Shown one piece after another: positions 37,377-50,141 of a stretch of 64,000 nucleotides of DNA (position 1 is the stretch's first letter; every line of letters starts with the position of its first letter). Made by a program: the position numbers and the translations under genes. The notes below the pieces were generated by a model. It was given only the letters and a program-made list of their open reading frames with translations, searched no databases and was not told the origin of the DNA. Source of the stretch: Blastomyces gilchristii SLH14081 (taxonomy: Eukaryota; Ascomycota; Eurotiomycetes; Onygenales; Ajellomycetaceae); the NCBI RefSeq assembly GCF_000003855.2, contig NW_003101677.1, positions 2,814,554 to 2,878,553 on the forward strand, written 5' to 3'.

Positions 37377-39539
37377 CTGCTCTTATAATAACACTGTATA
37401 TATCTCTGGTTTCTCTATCACTCTGCATACAACATTAATATCATTTATTACAAGATTGACTGAAATGCCAATATAGAAATATGTATATATGTGTGTAGAA
37501 AAATTGAAGAAGAGTACAGAACTCACAGAATCAGAAGTCAAGACAGAGAAAGTAGAGATGAAAGAAATAAAAGAAGAAGAAAACACAGAATCAGATAAAT
37601 AATAATAAGAGTCACTTAGAACTGAATACTTATAACTCAGTATACATACAATCTTCTCTGCAGAGAAGGAAGAGAAAGTGACAGAAGAAGCTTGAAAGTG
37701 AAAGAGAGTAGTCTCAGCAGTGTGATTATCTTCAATTAGAATAGTCTCTGACACTGAAGTAATCAAGAACTATTATTAGTGTATGAAACTGTAAAAACAA
37801 GAGTAACACTTACTGAATAAATATCTGCTGATCTTAGAATTGTACATGTAATTACAACACACACAAGGCTTCTCAGAAAGAGAGAGAGAGACACAGAGAA
37901 ATACAGAAAGTAGAACACAGTATATAAACAGCTTATTCTCACAATAACATCTCAGACAAGGCATATAAGTCTCATACTCACAGATGTAAAAGAGTACAAC
38001 ATCTGCATTTCTATTCTCAAAAACACAGATATCTTTTACTTACATCATGAAGTCAGACAACAGACATCAGAGAATAGACTGATACAGATCTATCATTTCA
38101 AAGAAATTTATCAGAGTGAATATACTTATAATATTGAATTTAACAGTTGTGAAAAGTTTCTTAATATCTGTGAACATCATCACTTCATGTATAATAATAA
38201 AACTTATAATGATTTTCTCTAAGAACAGGAAAATCAGCATCAGAAGAAAAAGATGAAAAAGAAAAAGACTTATAATTTTAACACTGTTAAGAGAAGAAGT
38301 GATTCTCTGATATAAATAAACAATTGTCTTATTATAAATATTTAAAATGAATATAATAATTGATATTCATAATCAAGCTTCAGATAATTGTATTATATAC
38401 AGTCTTTATATAATAAATTGTTTTAGAAGTTGATAAGAAGAGCAGAAGTATATATACTGAGAAACATGATTTATTAAGTCTATACAACATCTTCTTGAAA
38501 CAGAGAGAGCTGATAATGAAAGCAGAGATAACAGAATCAGAGAGAGCAGAAGTAGCAGAAGTGAGAGTCACAGAAACAGAGATAGTGAGAGTGAGAGAAT
38601 CAGACACAGAGACAGATGTAGAAGATTAAAGAGAGATAGTAGAGAAAGAAACAGAGAGAGTAGAGAGAGATACAGAAGACTCAGTCACATATAATATAAG
38701 CAATTTCTTCATTATTATGTCTCTCAAGTTCTCAATCAACAATTCAACATTGAGATCACAATCATTAGCAGATATAAATCTGTTAATACATGAAGATTCT
38801 ATATAAATCAAAACAAATATATCAGTATCTGCAGTTATATAAAATGATCAGAAAACATGATCAGAAAACATAATCAGATACCTGTTAGAGAAAAGAGAGT
38901 CAGAAGTGTATAAGAAGATGAAGAGAGTATATCATTTATGATAATATATTCTAATAATCATTAGAAGATAAACAAGTCTCAGTTATATTTCACAATGTAT
39001 CACATTTACTGCTAACAAACTACTCAGTATAAGTACTACAATGACACTTATTGTGAGAACAGAGAGTCATTGCCAGAAACATATATAATGTAATAGATGA
39101 ACAGATAGAAGATGTTAAACAGAAGCAGAAGCAGAAATCTTGAATAAGATAGTAACATTTAATAATAATAATGATAAAGAAGATGATTGAAGAATGAAAA
39201 AAGTTAGTGAATGAGTAATATAATATAGTAAAAGTTTCTTTGTAAGAGTATATAAGAAATACTAGCTGAATCAGAGATAGACTATGATTGTGAATACTAG
39301 TAGCACACTAATTCACATGAGACTAGAGCTTATATTATAGTCATGTGAGCGTGACTGAATCTGATGAAAGAGAATGTGATTTAGAAGAATGTATAATCAC
39401 TGAATAATAACACAGCTGCTTCTGAACATGCTTACAAATGTAAAGAGGCTCTAGCAGCCACTAATTAATTTAGATAACATATATAAGAAGCCGGTGTATG
39501 CCTGTAATTGTACGCTGGCTCAAGCAACCTTTGAATCAC
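37377..39539. repeat. AT-rich RIP-degraded DNA, unassigned
   Basis: Composition matches the dead transposons. Between about 38500 and 38690 there is a purine-rich stretch of AGAGA/CAGA-type simple repeats, giving a Ser/Thr/Val-rich open frame on the minus strand that I regard as low complexity. No RT, integrase or transposase motif was recognised. A short GC-richer spot occurs near 39490-39525. Confidence 0.5.
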
Positions 39540-41690
39540 AAGTGAATATTATTAAAGAAGTAGTCAAACTGTCAGAGAAATTGAATATTCTTGACATTAT
39601 AAAGAGATAATAACACTGTCTTCTAAGAAGACTTACAAAGAATAAACCAGATGTTTTAAAGATAATTATTAATAAGAACTTAGAGAGTGTAATTAATTCA
39701 ATCTATCTTCTAGATAATAAGACACAGCTTGTCATAAATAAAGAGTTCAAAGACTCTGTTAATAAGTATAATTCTATTCTAAGTATTCTAACAGACTAAT
39801 CAACTACACTAATAAAAGCTAAGAGAAGCTCAGACTGAGACTATTAACATAAGATAATGAAAAAGAAGATTAAGATATTTGAATAGAAGAAGATATATAT
39901 TATTATTAAGAAGACTCTGAAAATGAATATTCTTACAAATAAATAAGTATATAATCAGAAGTTCAATAATAAGAGAGAAATCATTTATTTTAGAGCTTAC
40001 TAAGTGATTAGAGAGTTCTTATAATAGCAGAGTATTTATTATACAAGATTGTATACTGCAGTGATATCAGAGTCTACATTATATAGTCTATTCACTATAT
40101 CAACTATCAAAGAATGAAAGATTAAATCAATTGACTATGTGTCTGTGTTTTTAAATAATATATTATCTCAGAATAAGATAATCTATATATAACTACTTAC
40201 AGATATTAAGTACAGTAGAGAGAGCTTGATAAGATTACTCTGTCAGAGTTTATATAAAATGAAGTAAGTTATAAAAGTATAATATTTTCTTATAACAGAG
40301 TATCTAACTATATTGAAATTCAAGATATTATCTTATAATAACAGATTTCTATATTACTCTATTCACAAGATCTATTTGATATTATATATTAATAATTATC
40401 AGATAATAGAATCTTAAGAACAGTAATTAGACTAAGTATTAAGAGAGATTATAAAGAGATTTAAGATAAAGAATATTAAAGAGATTAAGTCATATCTTAA
40501 GATAAAGATTAAATACTAGAGAAATGATAATCTAGTAGTTACACAGAGCTATTATATTAAAGAGATTCTTGAAAATTTTAATATAAATAAGATAAATTCA
40601 GCTGACACTTTAATAATAACTAATATATAACTGAAATTCTTATCTGATAAGAGAGAGAAATTGAATAATGACTTTATAACTACAAGATATTACCAAGAAT
40701 TGAGATTATTATAATATTTAATCTCAAGTAGCTGATCAGATCTGATATTCACAGTTAACTATCTCTTGTATTTTAACTTATATTTATATAAAGCATGTTA
40801 AGCAGTGTTGAAGCATGTTCTATATTATGTTAAGAAGATAAAGAATCATGATATATTATATAAGAAGAAGATAGAAGATGATCTGAGTTCTATAACATAC
40901 TGTGATTTAAACTGAGCAGAGATAGATTCTCAATACAAATTAACTATCAGCTATATTATATTGATTAATGAGTTACTGATCTCATAACAGTTACAGAGAC
41001 AGACATCTATTACTAAATCAATCACAGAAGCTGAGTATATTATAGCTAGTAAGACAGCTTGTAAGATAATCTAGTTAAATGATATATTATATAACACTGA
41101 GTTGATAAATAATGAAAAAGTGAAAATATACTTATATTTATAAGTTGATAATAAGAGAGTAATTAATCTAGCAAAGGAGGAATTCTTAACATAAAGATTA
41201 TATCATATTAAGATTAGATATCATATTCTCTATAATTTAGTTGAAAAAGAGGAAATCATGATGAAATATGTTGATTCTACAGTGAACATAGCTGATGAGC
41301 TCATCAAGCCACTGATGAAGCCTGCATTTGAAGAATTTGTCAAGAGAGTTGGCATTCAGGAAATTGAGAAGAAGAAATGATTGAATGATAATGATGATAC
41401 AGCAGATCAATGAATTTTGCATGTATTTCTTGATTTTTACAGTTATTGCTGTACAGACGCCTTTCCTAATGAGGAAATCAGGGTCTGATTCATGTAATTA
41501 ATTATTATTGCATTTTTGAAAGATTTGAGGATGGGGGAGGCCCCGGGTGGCGGCTTATTATAGGCCACGGCGTAGCAAGGGGGGGTGTTGGTGATTACTA
41601 CACCTACCCTAGTCACGTGCCACCCCAACCTATTTAGTGTAACTCGCGTAGTTAGATTATAACACAACACAACAACGTTATCCTCCAAGA
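39540..41690 (+). mobile_element. Ty1/copia 3' portion, left arm of an inverted pair
   Basis: The decayed pol reads on the plus strand. RT begins near 40130 (FLNN.L....IYI, then SLYKMK for the usual SLYGLKQ). The palm motif reads LILYINNY near 40380, for LVYVDD. The RNase H C-terminus is well preserved at 41230-41390 (KYVDSTVNIADELIKPLMKP, EEFVKRVGI). An unmutated 3' non-coding stretch, a G-rich polypurine tract and an LTR (41586-41690) follow. The 5' half is missing. About 2.15 kb of it recurs inverted at 48748-51.7 kb. Confidence 0.82.
41586..41690 (+). repeat. Copia 3' LTR (left arm)
   Basis: It starts TGTTGGTGATTA directly after a G-rich polypurine tract and ends near TCCTCCA or TCCTCCAAGA. 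It is short for a copia LTR (about 102-105 bp) and rich in intact CpG. The same sequence is at 48748-48852 (inverted) and partly at 5490-5573. Confidence 0.65.
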
Positions 41691-42023
41691 AAATATAGTG
41701 GTTGCTTACGTGATCTAGGGAGATCGCCACAGCCGATAGCCGCAACGGCCGCAACGGCCAACATAAATAACATGAAAGGGACAAAGATAATGCGCTGGGT
41801 AGAGAGGCATTCTCAGATTGGTGTTATGTTAACTAGTTAGTTACTGTGAGAGTCCCGCCAGCCAAGATCATTAGTTATTAATCCACAATCCACAGTAGTT
41901 AAACTACTCTCGCCGAACGTGCAGCCCAAAACACCGAACCTGCATACAAGTTTGTCAGAGGAGCCTGAGCTAAAACTTTCGCCCTTAACACTTAGCCTTG
42001 CATCTTCTGTCTATCTCCCATCA

Positions 42024-43297
42024 ATGGATGGACTCGTGGGTCCATCTTTACTGTTTGGCGAATCAACGCCTGATCAGGCTTCGCGGTAAGGGCGGGCAGC
42101 GTGTAACCCCTGCCACAGGCAAAAACTCCGGTGTATCCGCAAGCCGGAGGAAGCCCGCTGCGAGCGATGCCTCAGATTAGGAAAAACTTGCCAGTTTTCT
42201 ATCCGCGCACCTCAGGGCTCTCTGAAGGCTCAGCGTGCACAACAGATGACGAGGCCTTCACGGACAGGTCTTATCCCCGCCTCAGGTACCATACCGAATG
42301 CGCATTCAGATGCGATGACTGGTCAGGAACAAGGCATGGAGGTGGGATTTTCTCGAAGTGAAGCAGCACTAGTCTCCGAGCTATCAGATTAGGATGCTGC
42401 CTTCCAGCTTCTTCAGTCACTTTCTACTAAAGTAACGTGCTCATCTTGACTCTAGCAACGGTCGAACCGGGCTTCTCCTGGCTGGGACCCGAAAATTTCT
42501 CGTTTTTGGACAACATCTCTCCTTATAGCAACTTCTGCACCCCAAGGAACGAAAATTCACTGAACAGTGTCGTAAGCAATGTTGGTGGCGCTTTGTTCTC
42601 GCCCAGCTCCTCCACGAGTATTAGAAACTACGAGCAGAAGGGAACGCAAGTAACAGTGACATCTCCGATTCAACAATTGGCAAGCCTTAGTGTGGCAATG
42701 TATGAGTATGCCTCTAATCTCCCATCAAGATGTGAAGCGAGAGCTGGCAAACCAACACGCTTTGTCTTTGAGGACCTCTTCCATCTCACTCTTGAGCTCA
42801 TGTGAGTCGTAAAACGGCTTGGGTCTGAAGAAGTTGCATCGTCAAGTGTGCCTTACCCACTTGTGGACTGGAATGATGAATCTACCATGCTTATGGTCCT
42901 CTCTTGCCACTCTCGCTTGGTAGAAATCTATTCTACCACCTTGCACATGCTGCGAGAATGTGTGAGGCATGCCTCAGTGTCTCGCGCGGACAGAGATTGG
43001 GGTATCGTTCTCCCGCGGCTGCAAGTCGGAGGATGCGAGGTGTCTCCGCCACTGTACATAGATATGAACATACGTCCTTCTCGGACAATGGCACCGATAT
43101 ATCTGCGCATGGTTTTAATGGTCTCATGGAAGCTTTGGGCCCAGCTGGCAGAAACAACAATGACAGAAAGGCAAAATCAGTCCCATCCGCGCTCAAATCC
43201 ATCGGGTCCCTTAGCAGATTCGCTGTGGAACAGCCTCATGGATAGGACCGCGTCACTGATTCAAGTGATAGATGCAATGAAGGATTCCTTCCATTGA
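42024..43297 (+). pseudogene. AflR-like Zn2Cys6 transcription factor pseudogene
   Basis: From an ATG at 42024 one frame runs MDGLVGPSLLFGES... to a TAA at 42087. It continues through a perfect fungal zinc cluster at 42102-42191 (C-x2-C-x6-C-x8-C-x2-C-x6-C; CNPCHRQKLRC and CERCLRLGKTC). A TAG closes it at 42390. The C-terminal part is in another frame (about 42437-43297), interrupted by TGA at 42803. It resembles the AflR-type regulatory domain (IQQLASLSVAMYEYASNLPS, STMLMVLSCHSRLVEIYSTT). Three stops and one frameshift mean it cannot encode the full regulator. The zinc cluster binds DNA, usually as a regulator of secondary-metabolite or other cluster genes, but no such cluster lies nearby. 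The base composition is normal. Confidence 0.8.
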
Positions 43298-44994
43298 TCT
43301 TACCATCTTATACCTCTGCTTGTAGTAAATCAAGATGCGGAATTGAGAATGAGAATGTGCATGCATTGTTGGAACTCCTCTTCTCTTTCTCCCTAGCTCT
43401 TGAATAACGAAGTACCAGCTCTGCAGTCAAGGCAGCGGTGAACAACATTCAAAAATAACTCCAGCCAGCCTTTTTGTGGGACTTTCAGCACAGCCAGGCT
43501 TTCTCGCAAAGCACCAGCCGGGCACGTACTTCACAAGTAGCTTGAGAACAAAGCCCAAAACAAGTAAATTGCGGCTTATAGTCACAAATCTCCTAATATC
43601 ATTCACATTGTAATTGAACCCTTTGGGACACTCAATGATCACTTCCTCTAGCTTAGCTCGGTAGTTAACTATGCAGGCAAGGGGTATGTAAGCAAGGCAT
43701 TCTATTCCCTGTGCTGATCAAAACATGCCCCAGGAGCTGCTGAGTTCATGTGCTGTAAGTTATTCTTCAGGAAACAGAGCCCATGCAGGTGGACAACCCA
43801 ACCTAGCTGAAACTGCGGCCTAGATTCTAGGATAGAAACTAGAAACAGAATCCCCAAAACTTGGGATCGGCACCCAGGGTTCAAGAAAGATCGCTGGGAT
43901 CGCAATAGTCGGGAAATCCTCACTCAGCCCGGGTCAAAAATACTACTCCTGTACGAGGCGGCCATTTGATTTTGGCCCCCTTTCTCAAAATTGCGCACAG
44001 TTTTCCTCTCATACGGCCGCAGAGGGATAGTTACAAAAGGGTATTTTGGCGGGAAAAGAACAACAATCACTGCTTTGACGGCCGTTTCACAAGAGCTGGA
44101 GTGCGCCTAACGAGCCAGTAGCAGGATCAAGGTATCCTGACCTACGACTGGACGCAGCTCCCGAAACCCAGGTGTTCCTACGGATTACTCCTGGGGCAAA
44201 TTCGCGTCCTTTTTTTGACAACTCGCCTTGGCGCCGTATCCCTCCCTTGCGTTGTTGTTGTGGCTGGTGAGCTCCGTAACATGGCCCCCAACGTCCAAGA
44301 GGATGGATGGGACGAGGTCAGGATGGTAAGTTAGTCAGGTAAAAAAACCAGCTTTGACGCCAGTCGCCACGCATCCGTCGAGCGTTTGACCAGAAGAGAA
44401 ATCGTCACAGCCGCCATGAAAACATTATTAAGCCATATACAGTGTGAAAGCACCAAAAGAAACGCCGGGATTTAAATTTTCGTCGACGATTTGTCATGTT
44501 TATATTTATCTTTTGGTTGCTACTGAATTCAGGTGGTCCATATTGATTGATACACTTCTCTAAGCTGAATAGCTGAGTGCTCTGTATCGCATTATTAATC
44601 ACCTACTCAGATGGATGGTGGCGTTCCCGGGCGGACCCCATGCGTGGAAATGCTATTGTCTGTGCCTAATAGCTCATGGTTCAAAGGAAAAAGTGATCCG
44701 TCTCCATATTCGACTGTATACACTCCCTAAAGATGCAAAGCGAAAAAGGAAAGAAAAATGTGAAAATGCATAAAGAAAAAGGGAAATCCATGTTGATGGT
44801 CCTTCTTGCATAAATCTAATAGTTTAGACGCCAGATATCTCGAAGCGGATAGGGAAAAGAGAAAATATTAAGGCTGTTATTCATAGGAAAGTAGAAATAG
44901 ATACCTGAAAAAAAATCCCTTCTCAACCGAATAATAGACCCATCCACGTTGCTCATTAGGAAAGAACAGTAATGGAAAATGGAAAAGACTCCGC
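43298..44994. other. Intergenic DNA between the regulator pseudogene and NUP85
   Basis: About 1.7 kb of GC-balanced sequence without a convincing gene. One item may be a remnant: a short open stretch beginning ATGGCCCCCAACGTC at 44281 ends in a GTAAGT donor-like site at 44326, as a first coding exon would. I found no matching downstream exons. The last few hundred bases are presumably the NUP85 3' UTR and terminator. Confidence 0.4.
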
Positions 44995-47900
44995 TCAAGA
45001 TCCCAAAGCGCCGAAACTTAGTCCCTTAGCAATCTGAAGCCTCAAGATCCTCAAAATATCCTGCCCCTTCACATCTTTGCGAATTCTCGCTCTCCAGTCC
45101 CAACCTCGCTTCACATCGGCACCCCCTTGCCTCGCATTTGGGTGGGGAATAAGCACACCCGAATTTTCAATGGAAGTTGATCCACCATCCCGTTTGCGAC
45201 TCTGGGATTCGAGCATTTCACTGCCGATCAGAGAAAAGCCACTGACTGCGGTCAGCGATGATACCGACTTTTTAAGTAGATTGCGTGGTGGAGCGGCGAA
45301 GGATGATGTCACCGGGGATCGGATGGATTCATCACCAAATGAACTGTTCGCGAGGGCATCATAGTTGAAGTGGTGATATACGGTCGATTGCAGACACATT
45401 TCGCACTGGTCATAAACACGTGATGTGACAGATTGGAGATCTTCGATCGCAGCGAGGATGGTTAATAGCTGGTCGGTGGTGAGGAAGCGGTTGGGTTCTG
45501 GAACTCGAAAGGTTAGAATATGTAAATAAATAGCCAGGGGATAAGGAAACAGAAGAACTCACCTTCCAAGAATACGAGAGCTTCTCCTAGCAACACCAGG
45601 AGTCCATCAACTTGAACTGATGTTTTCCGTTCCCCATCGTACAAGCCACCATAGATGCTATCGGCTGCACTGCGGATGACCGCAACGAGAGTTTCAGCGG
45701 CAGCTCTTTTTCTAGCTAGAGGGCGATATTTTGGTCGCTCCCCCTTTTGCAAATAGACCTCCTCGTCACGAATGTCGTAGAAGCGTCTCACAGCGGCATA
45801 TCCACAAAAGTAGAACTGGAGCATACCAGCCGCCTCTTGGTCGACAGCTGCAATTGCTGATAACGCGGCTCGCGGACTGTAAAGAAGCGATCGAAGTTGA
45901 ACATCGAGCTCAGATGCAGGCGGATATGCGGTGGATCGGACAAGGCAAAACGAAGTGAGAAGGTCGACAACGTTCTTCACTTTTTTGTAGCTATGAGCTC
46001 TTGCGTAACATATGAGGGCTGTTCCGTATTCTTCAGACGACTCTGCTATTTTATCCCCATATCGCTAATGTCGAAAATATGTTAGGTATGCGAATGGAAA
46101 GTAATTGATGATTTGAAACTTACCTCAGAAACCCTACGGCCTTCATCATTGAACCCGAGATCCGCACAAAGCAAAACAACTTTATCCATATGCTCAGACG
46201 TATCAAGGGGAATACGGTCAAGCAATTCTGTAGCCTTTGTCCTCATAATCTCTTGGTCGTCAAGACGACTCAGGACCTCGAGTGCAACTTCCCACCCATC
46301 CCTCGCTCCCGTAGGACTCTCAAGCGGATTTCGATCGAAGAGACCCATTGCGTAATTAATCAAAATATCATCCTTTCGGAGCGGTTTCTCGTTTTTGCCA
46401 TAATTCAAAACCATGAGATCATTTTGATTGAAACCAGGCATTGGCTTGGAGCCTACTGATGTATCCAGCCATCCACCAAAGCTTGCAACTTCAGCAACAG
46501 CGGAGGCGATAGACAGTGACCAAGTTTGTAGCATCTCCAGCACTCCTTCGATGTTACCTTCGAAAACTGAAGCCAAACCCACTTCCATAGGGTTCATAGA
46601 ATTAACCTGAAATCCTTCCTCTCCCAAGTTTTCCGTTACGTTGGCAAATGAATAGTCCAGGCGACGCAAGTATGCTTCCTCGGGGTTTGAATCTACTGAA
46701 CGGGGTGCTTGCGACTGAGAACGTCTCATCACGCTTCGGTTGAAATTTGTTTCTCCAGCAGTTATATCGCTGTCGTCCTCGCCATCCCACCAGGCAGTGA
46801 GACCAACCGTAGCCTCTACCCAGTCCTGCGATTTACTCAAGATCGAAGACACATCTCCAAGCATGATGTTATACATAGTCTTCAGATTCTGATAAATCGT
46901 CCAAGGCACCTGGCTCTCAGCCATTCGTGTGGACTGAGAAAAAGAGGAAGCACTCCGTTGATTAAATATGCCGAAATTGGGTGCTTGGAACTGATCCCGT
47001 GCTTCAGGCAGGCGGTCCTGGCCTTCAGCTAAATTCTCGAGTTCAGAAATTGCGGCGGCAATCTGCTTTCGGTATATAGCCCAGTCAAGGTTCTTAATGT
47101 CCCAATCATTGTTTTGAACGCCTGGAGAGACGCTAAGTAGCTGAATCGCACTATTGACACATTTTTGAATGTTTTGAAGCTGGGCCCCTCGATAGCCGGG
47201 TTGCTCGAGGCCATCCTCCATAGCCGATCTAGCATAATTAAAGTCTGCACTCTTTAGAAGATCGATAACTGGAGATGGATTCCCACGCAAAATCAAGGTT
47301 TGAACCACATCCCAGAATGCTGCAGAAGCGGTGGGATTTGGTTGATAGCTACAGACGGTACTCGGGTCCGAATTTTGTGCGGTATGGTAATGGTTTATCC
47401 AATCGAACAGGACTTTAGGAATCGGGGTTTTAGCTTTAGGTTTGTTGGGTGCAAAGGCGCGAACAGCACCAATGTGAACAGAGGGGCCTCCTTCAGGGGC
47501 TCTATCCCGTTGAAGTTGAGGATGATGGAGGGGAAGGAGAAGGGATCCAAGGAAATTGGCTTTCACAATATTTGGAGCAGACTTTTCCGGACCTATGGTA
47601 GAGGTTCGACTATTTGGCTGGGCGCGAGATGAGCCTGCTGTATGTCGTTCCCACAAATCCAAAAGATCCTTGGAAATGTCACACAGAGCCTGTTGAAGAC
47701 CGTCGTCATCATGTTCGAACTCCCGAACTTGATCGTACATTCGGCCAAATATATCCTCAGTCTCAAGAATAAGTTCATTAGGTTCGCTAACCATTGCAAT
47801 CTGCGACCTCGAGGCTAGATCACGGGCAATTGACGGAAACATTGAGCTCTTTTTCCTTGGCGTTATTCTGGGCTTGGTTGTAGGTGGTTGGGCCCATCTT

Positions 47901-48460
47901 TCATGTAGTTTTGCTCGCTTGGCTTGGCCGGGGTTGGAATAGATGAAGGATTTATGGACAGGAGAGTGCACTGGAGAATTGTGTGAAGCACTGAATCGTG
48001 AATCTAAAAATCCTGCACGACTATCTCCCATGCCATTGTCCTGGTCAATATCGTCGGTGTAAGAATCGAAATCACGACTTGACCGTGCAGTATGTCCATT
48101 TATATCTGACTCCCGAAAAGATCTATTCCCCGGCGAATCGAACGCGCTACGAGAGGCGAATGGAGGCGGACCTCTGACCTTTGTCCGTGGCAAGGGGAAG
48201 TTGGACGAGGCGTTTGATAAACCTAGATCTTCTGAAGCTTGCGAGTCTATAGATTGGTCAAATGAAGCGACTCCAAAATTCAATTTGGCCCTGGTGCTTC
48301 CCAGCTTGGAGCTCCCAAATAAGCTAGAGGGAGGGGGCCCTAACGGGGTAGTTGAAGGAGGGGCGCCGGCCGGGGTAGTGGATGGATTCCTCGCAAATCT
48401 CTGATATTTATCTGGAGTTGAGGGTGGAGGGCTCGAGCTGAATGGCACAGAGAACGACAT
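44995..48460 (-). CDS. NUP85: Nucleoporin NUP85 (Y-complex), three exons, intact
   Basis: NUP85 is a scaffold subunit of the Nup84/Nup107-160 Y-complex, which coats the nuclear pore membrane. Exons on the minus strand are 48460-46124, 46064-45563 and 45497-44995. The introns are 59 nt (GTAAGT...TTAG) and 65 nt (GTGAGT...CAG). The total is 3342 nt, 1113 residues, with no internal stop. The start at 48460 gives MSFSVPFSSSPPPSTPDKYQ, typical of this family in Eurotiomycetes; an upstream in-frame ATG-like extension to 48541 is less likely. A long disordered Ser/Pro-rich N-terminus is followed by the helical solenoid (RYGDKIAESSEEYGTALICY spans the first junction). The basic Gly/Ser tail ends FGALGS. 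Copia LTRs lie about 290 bp upstream and about 3.3 kb downstream. Confidence 0.93.
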
Positions 48461-48747
48461 GTTGCCGAGATTGCGGCGGTGAACGGCTCGGACACTGTTG
48501 TTGGCTGCAAACCTGACAGCACAAAGCAAGCAAGTCCCCAATATCCGCTCCTTGATCCTGGGTCCAACTCAGGCTGATATGCTATCCGCTATAGAATGGT
48601 AACGCGAATGTCTGGAGAATTTTTGTCAGATAGATTTAGTGTTGGTTCAATATGGATGGAAAGTAGTCCATTCCTGAGCTCCGCCGATAGTTGACGCGCG
48701 CCTAAAATTCCCTGCCGTTGAGTGCGTGATCACATGACCTCACAGAG
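48461..48747 (-). promoter_or_regulatory. NUP85 promoter region, cut short by the copia LTR
   Basis: Only 287 bp separate the NUP85 start codon from the inward-facing copia LTR at 48748. No TATA box was identified. Any promoter must lie here or extend into transposon sequence. Confidence 0.45.
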
Positions 48748-48852
48748 TCTTGGAGGATAACGTTGTTGTGTTGTGTTGTAATCTAACTACGCGAGTTACA
48801 CTAAATAGGTTGGGGTGGCACGTGACTAGGGTAGGTGTAGTAATCACCAACA
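48748..48852 (-). repeat. Copia 3' LTR (right arm)
   Basis: Inverted counterpart of 41586-41690. The inner end (TCCTCCAAGA read on the minus strand) faces NUP85. Both copies stop at the same base, so this is the element's end rather than a random break. CpG is retained. Confidence 0.65.
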
Positions 48853-50141
48853 CCCCCTTGCTACGCCGTGGCCTATAATAAGCCACCACCGGGGGCCTCC
48901 CCCATCCTCAAATCTTTCAAAAATGCAATAATAATTAATTACATGAATCGGACCCTGATTTCCTCATTAGGAAAGACGTCCGTATGATGCAAAATTCATT
49001 GATTCACTGTATTATTATTATCATTCAATCATTTCTTTCTGATCTCTTTCAAATCAATTCTTTTAACAAAATCTTCAAATGCAGGCTTCACCAGTGGCTT
49101 GATGAGCTCATCAGCTATGTTCACTGTAGAATCAACATGTTTCATCATGATTTCCTCTTTTTCAATCAAATTATGAAGAATATGATATCTAATCTTAATA
49201 TGATACAATCTTTGTATTAAGAATTTCTTCTTTACTAAATCAATTACTTTCTTATTATCAACTCATAGATATGAGTATATTTTCACTTTTTCATCATTCA
49301 TTAACTCAGTGTTATATAACATATTATTCAATCAGATTATCTCACAAGCTGTCTTACTAGCTGTAATATATTCAGCTTCTATGATTGATTTAATAATAGA
49401 TGTCTGTCTTTACAACTATTATAAGACTGATAACTCATTAATTAATATAATATAATCAGTAGTTAATTTGTATTAAGAATTCACTCTCACTCAGTCTGAA
49501 TTATAGTATATTACAGAACTTAAACTTTTATCACTGATCTTCTTTCTGTATAATATACTATAATTTTTCATCTTCTTAATATAATATAGAATATACTTTA
49601 ACACTGTTTAACATACTTTGTATAAATATAAGTTAAAATATAAGAGATAGTTAACTGTGAATATCAGATTTGATCTACTACTTAAGATTAAATACTGTAA
49701 TAATTTCAGTTCTTAATAATATCTTATATAAGTGAAATTATTATTTAATTTATTATTCTTATCAGATGAAAATTTCAGCTGTATACTTATTATCATTGAA
49801 GTTCTCACAGAATTTATCTTATTTATACTAAAATTTTCAAGAATCTTCTTAATATAACAGCTCTGTATAACTGCTAGATTATTATTTCTCTGATATTTAA
49901 TCTTTATTTCAAGATATAACTTAATCTCTTTAATATTCTTTATCTTAAATCTCTTTACAATCTCTTTTAATACTCAGTTTAATTACTGCTCTTAAAATTC
50001 TATTATCTGATAATTATTGACATGTAATATCAGATAAATCTTATAAATAGAATAATATAGAAATTCACTGTTATAAGATAATATTTTAAATCTTAATATA
50101 ATAAGATATTTCATTGCTAGAAAATACTATACTCTCATAGC

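Noticed and set aside
38380..38811. Ser/Thr/Val-rich minus-strand ORFs as a cell-wall protein
   Set aside because: They arise from AGAGA/CAGA simple repeats in mutated DNA, with no signal peptide or domain.
41237..41422. Minus-strand ORF at 41237-41422 and the matching plus-strand ORF at 48984-49220
   Set aside because: Both are the antisense of the copia RNase H C-terminus (the VNIADELIKPLMKP region).
42904..43245. Overlapping ORFs on both strands at 42.9-43.25 kb
   Set aside because: They are shadows of the regulator pseudogene's C-terminal domain in another frame or on the other strand.
46113..48404. Plus-strand ORFs opposite NUP85
   Set aside because: They are short, lack domains, and lie antisense to a well-supported coding exon.
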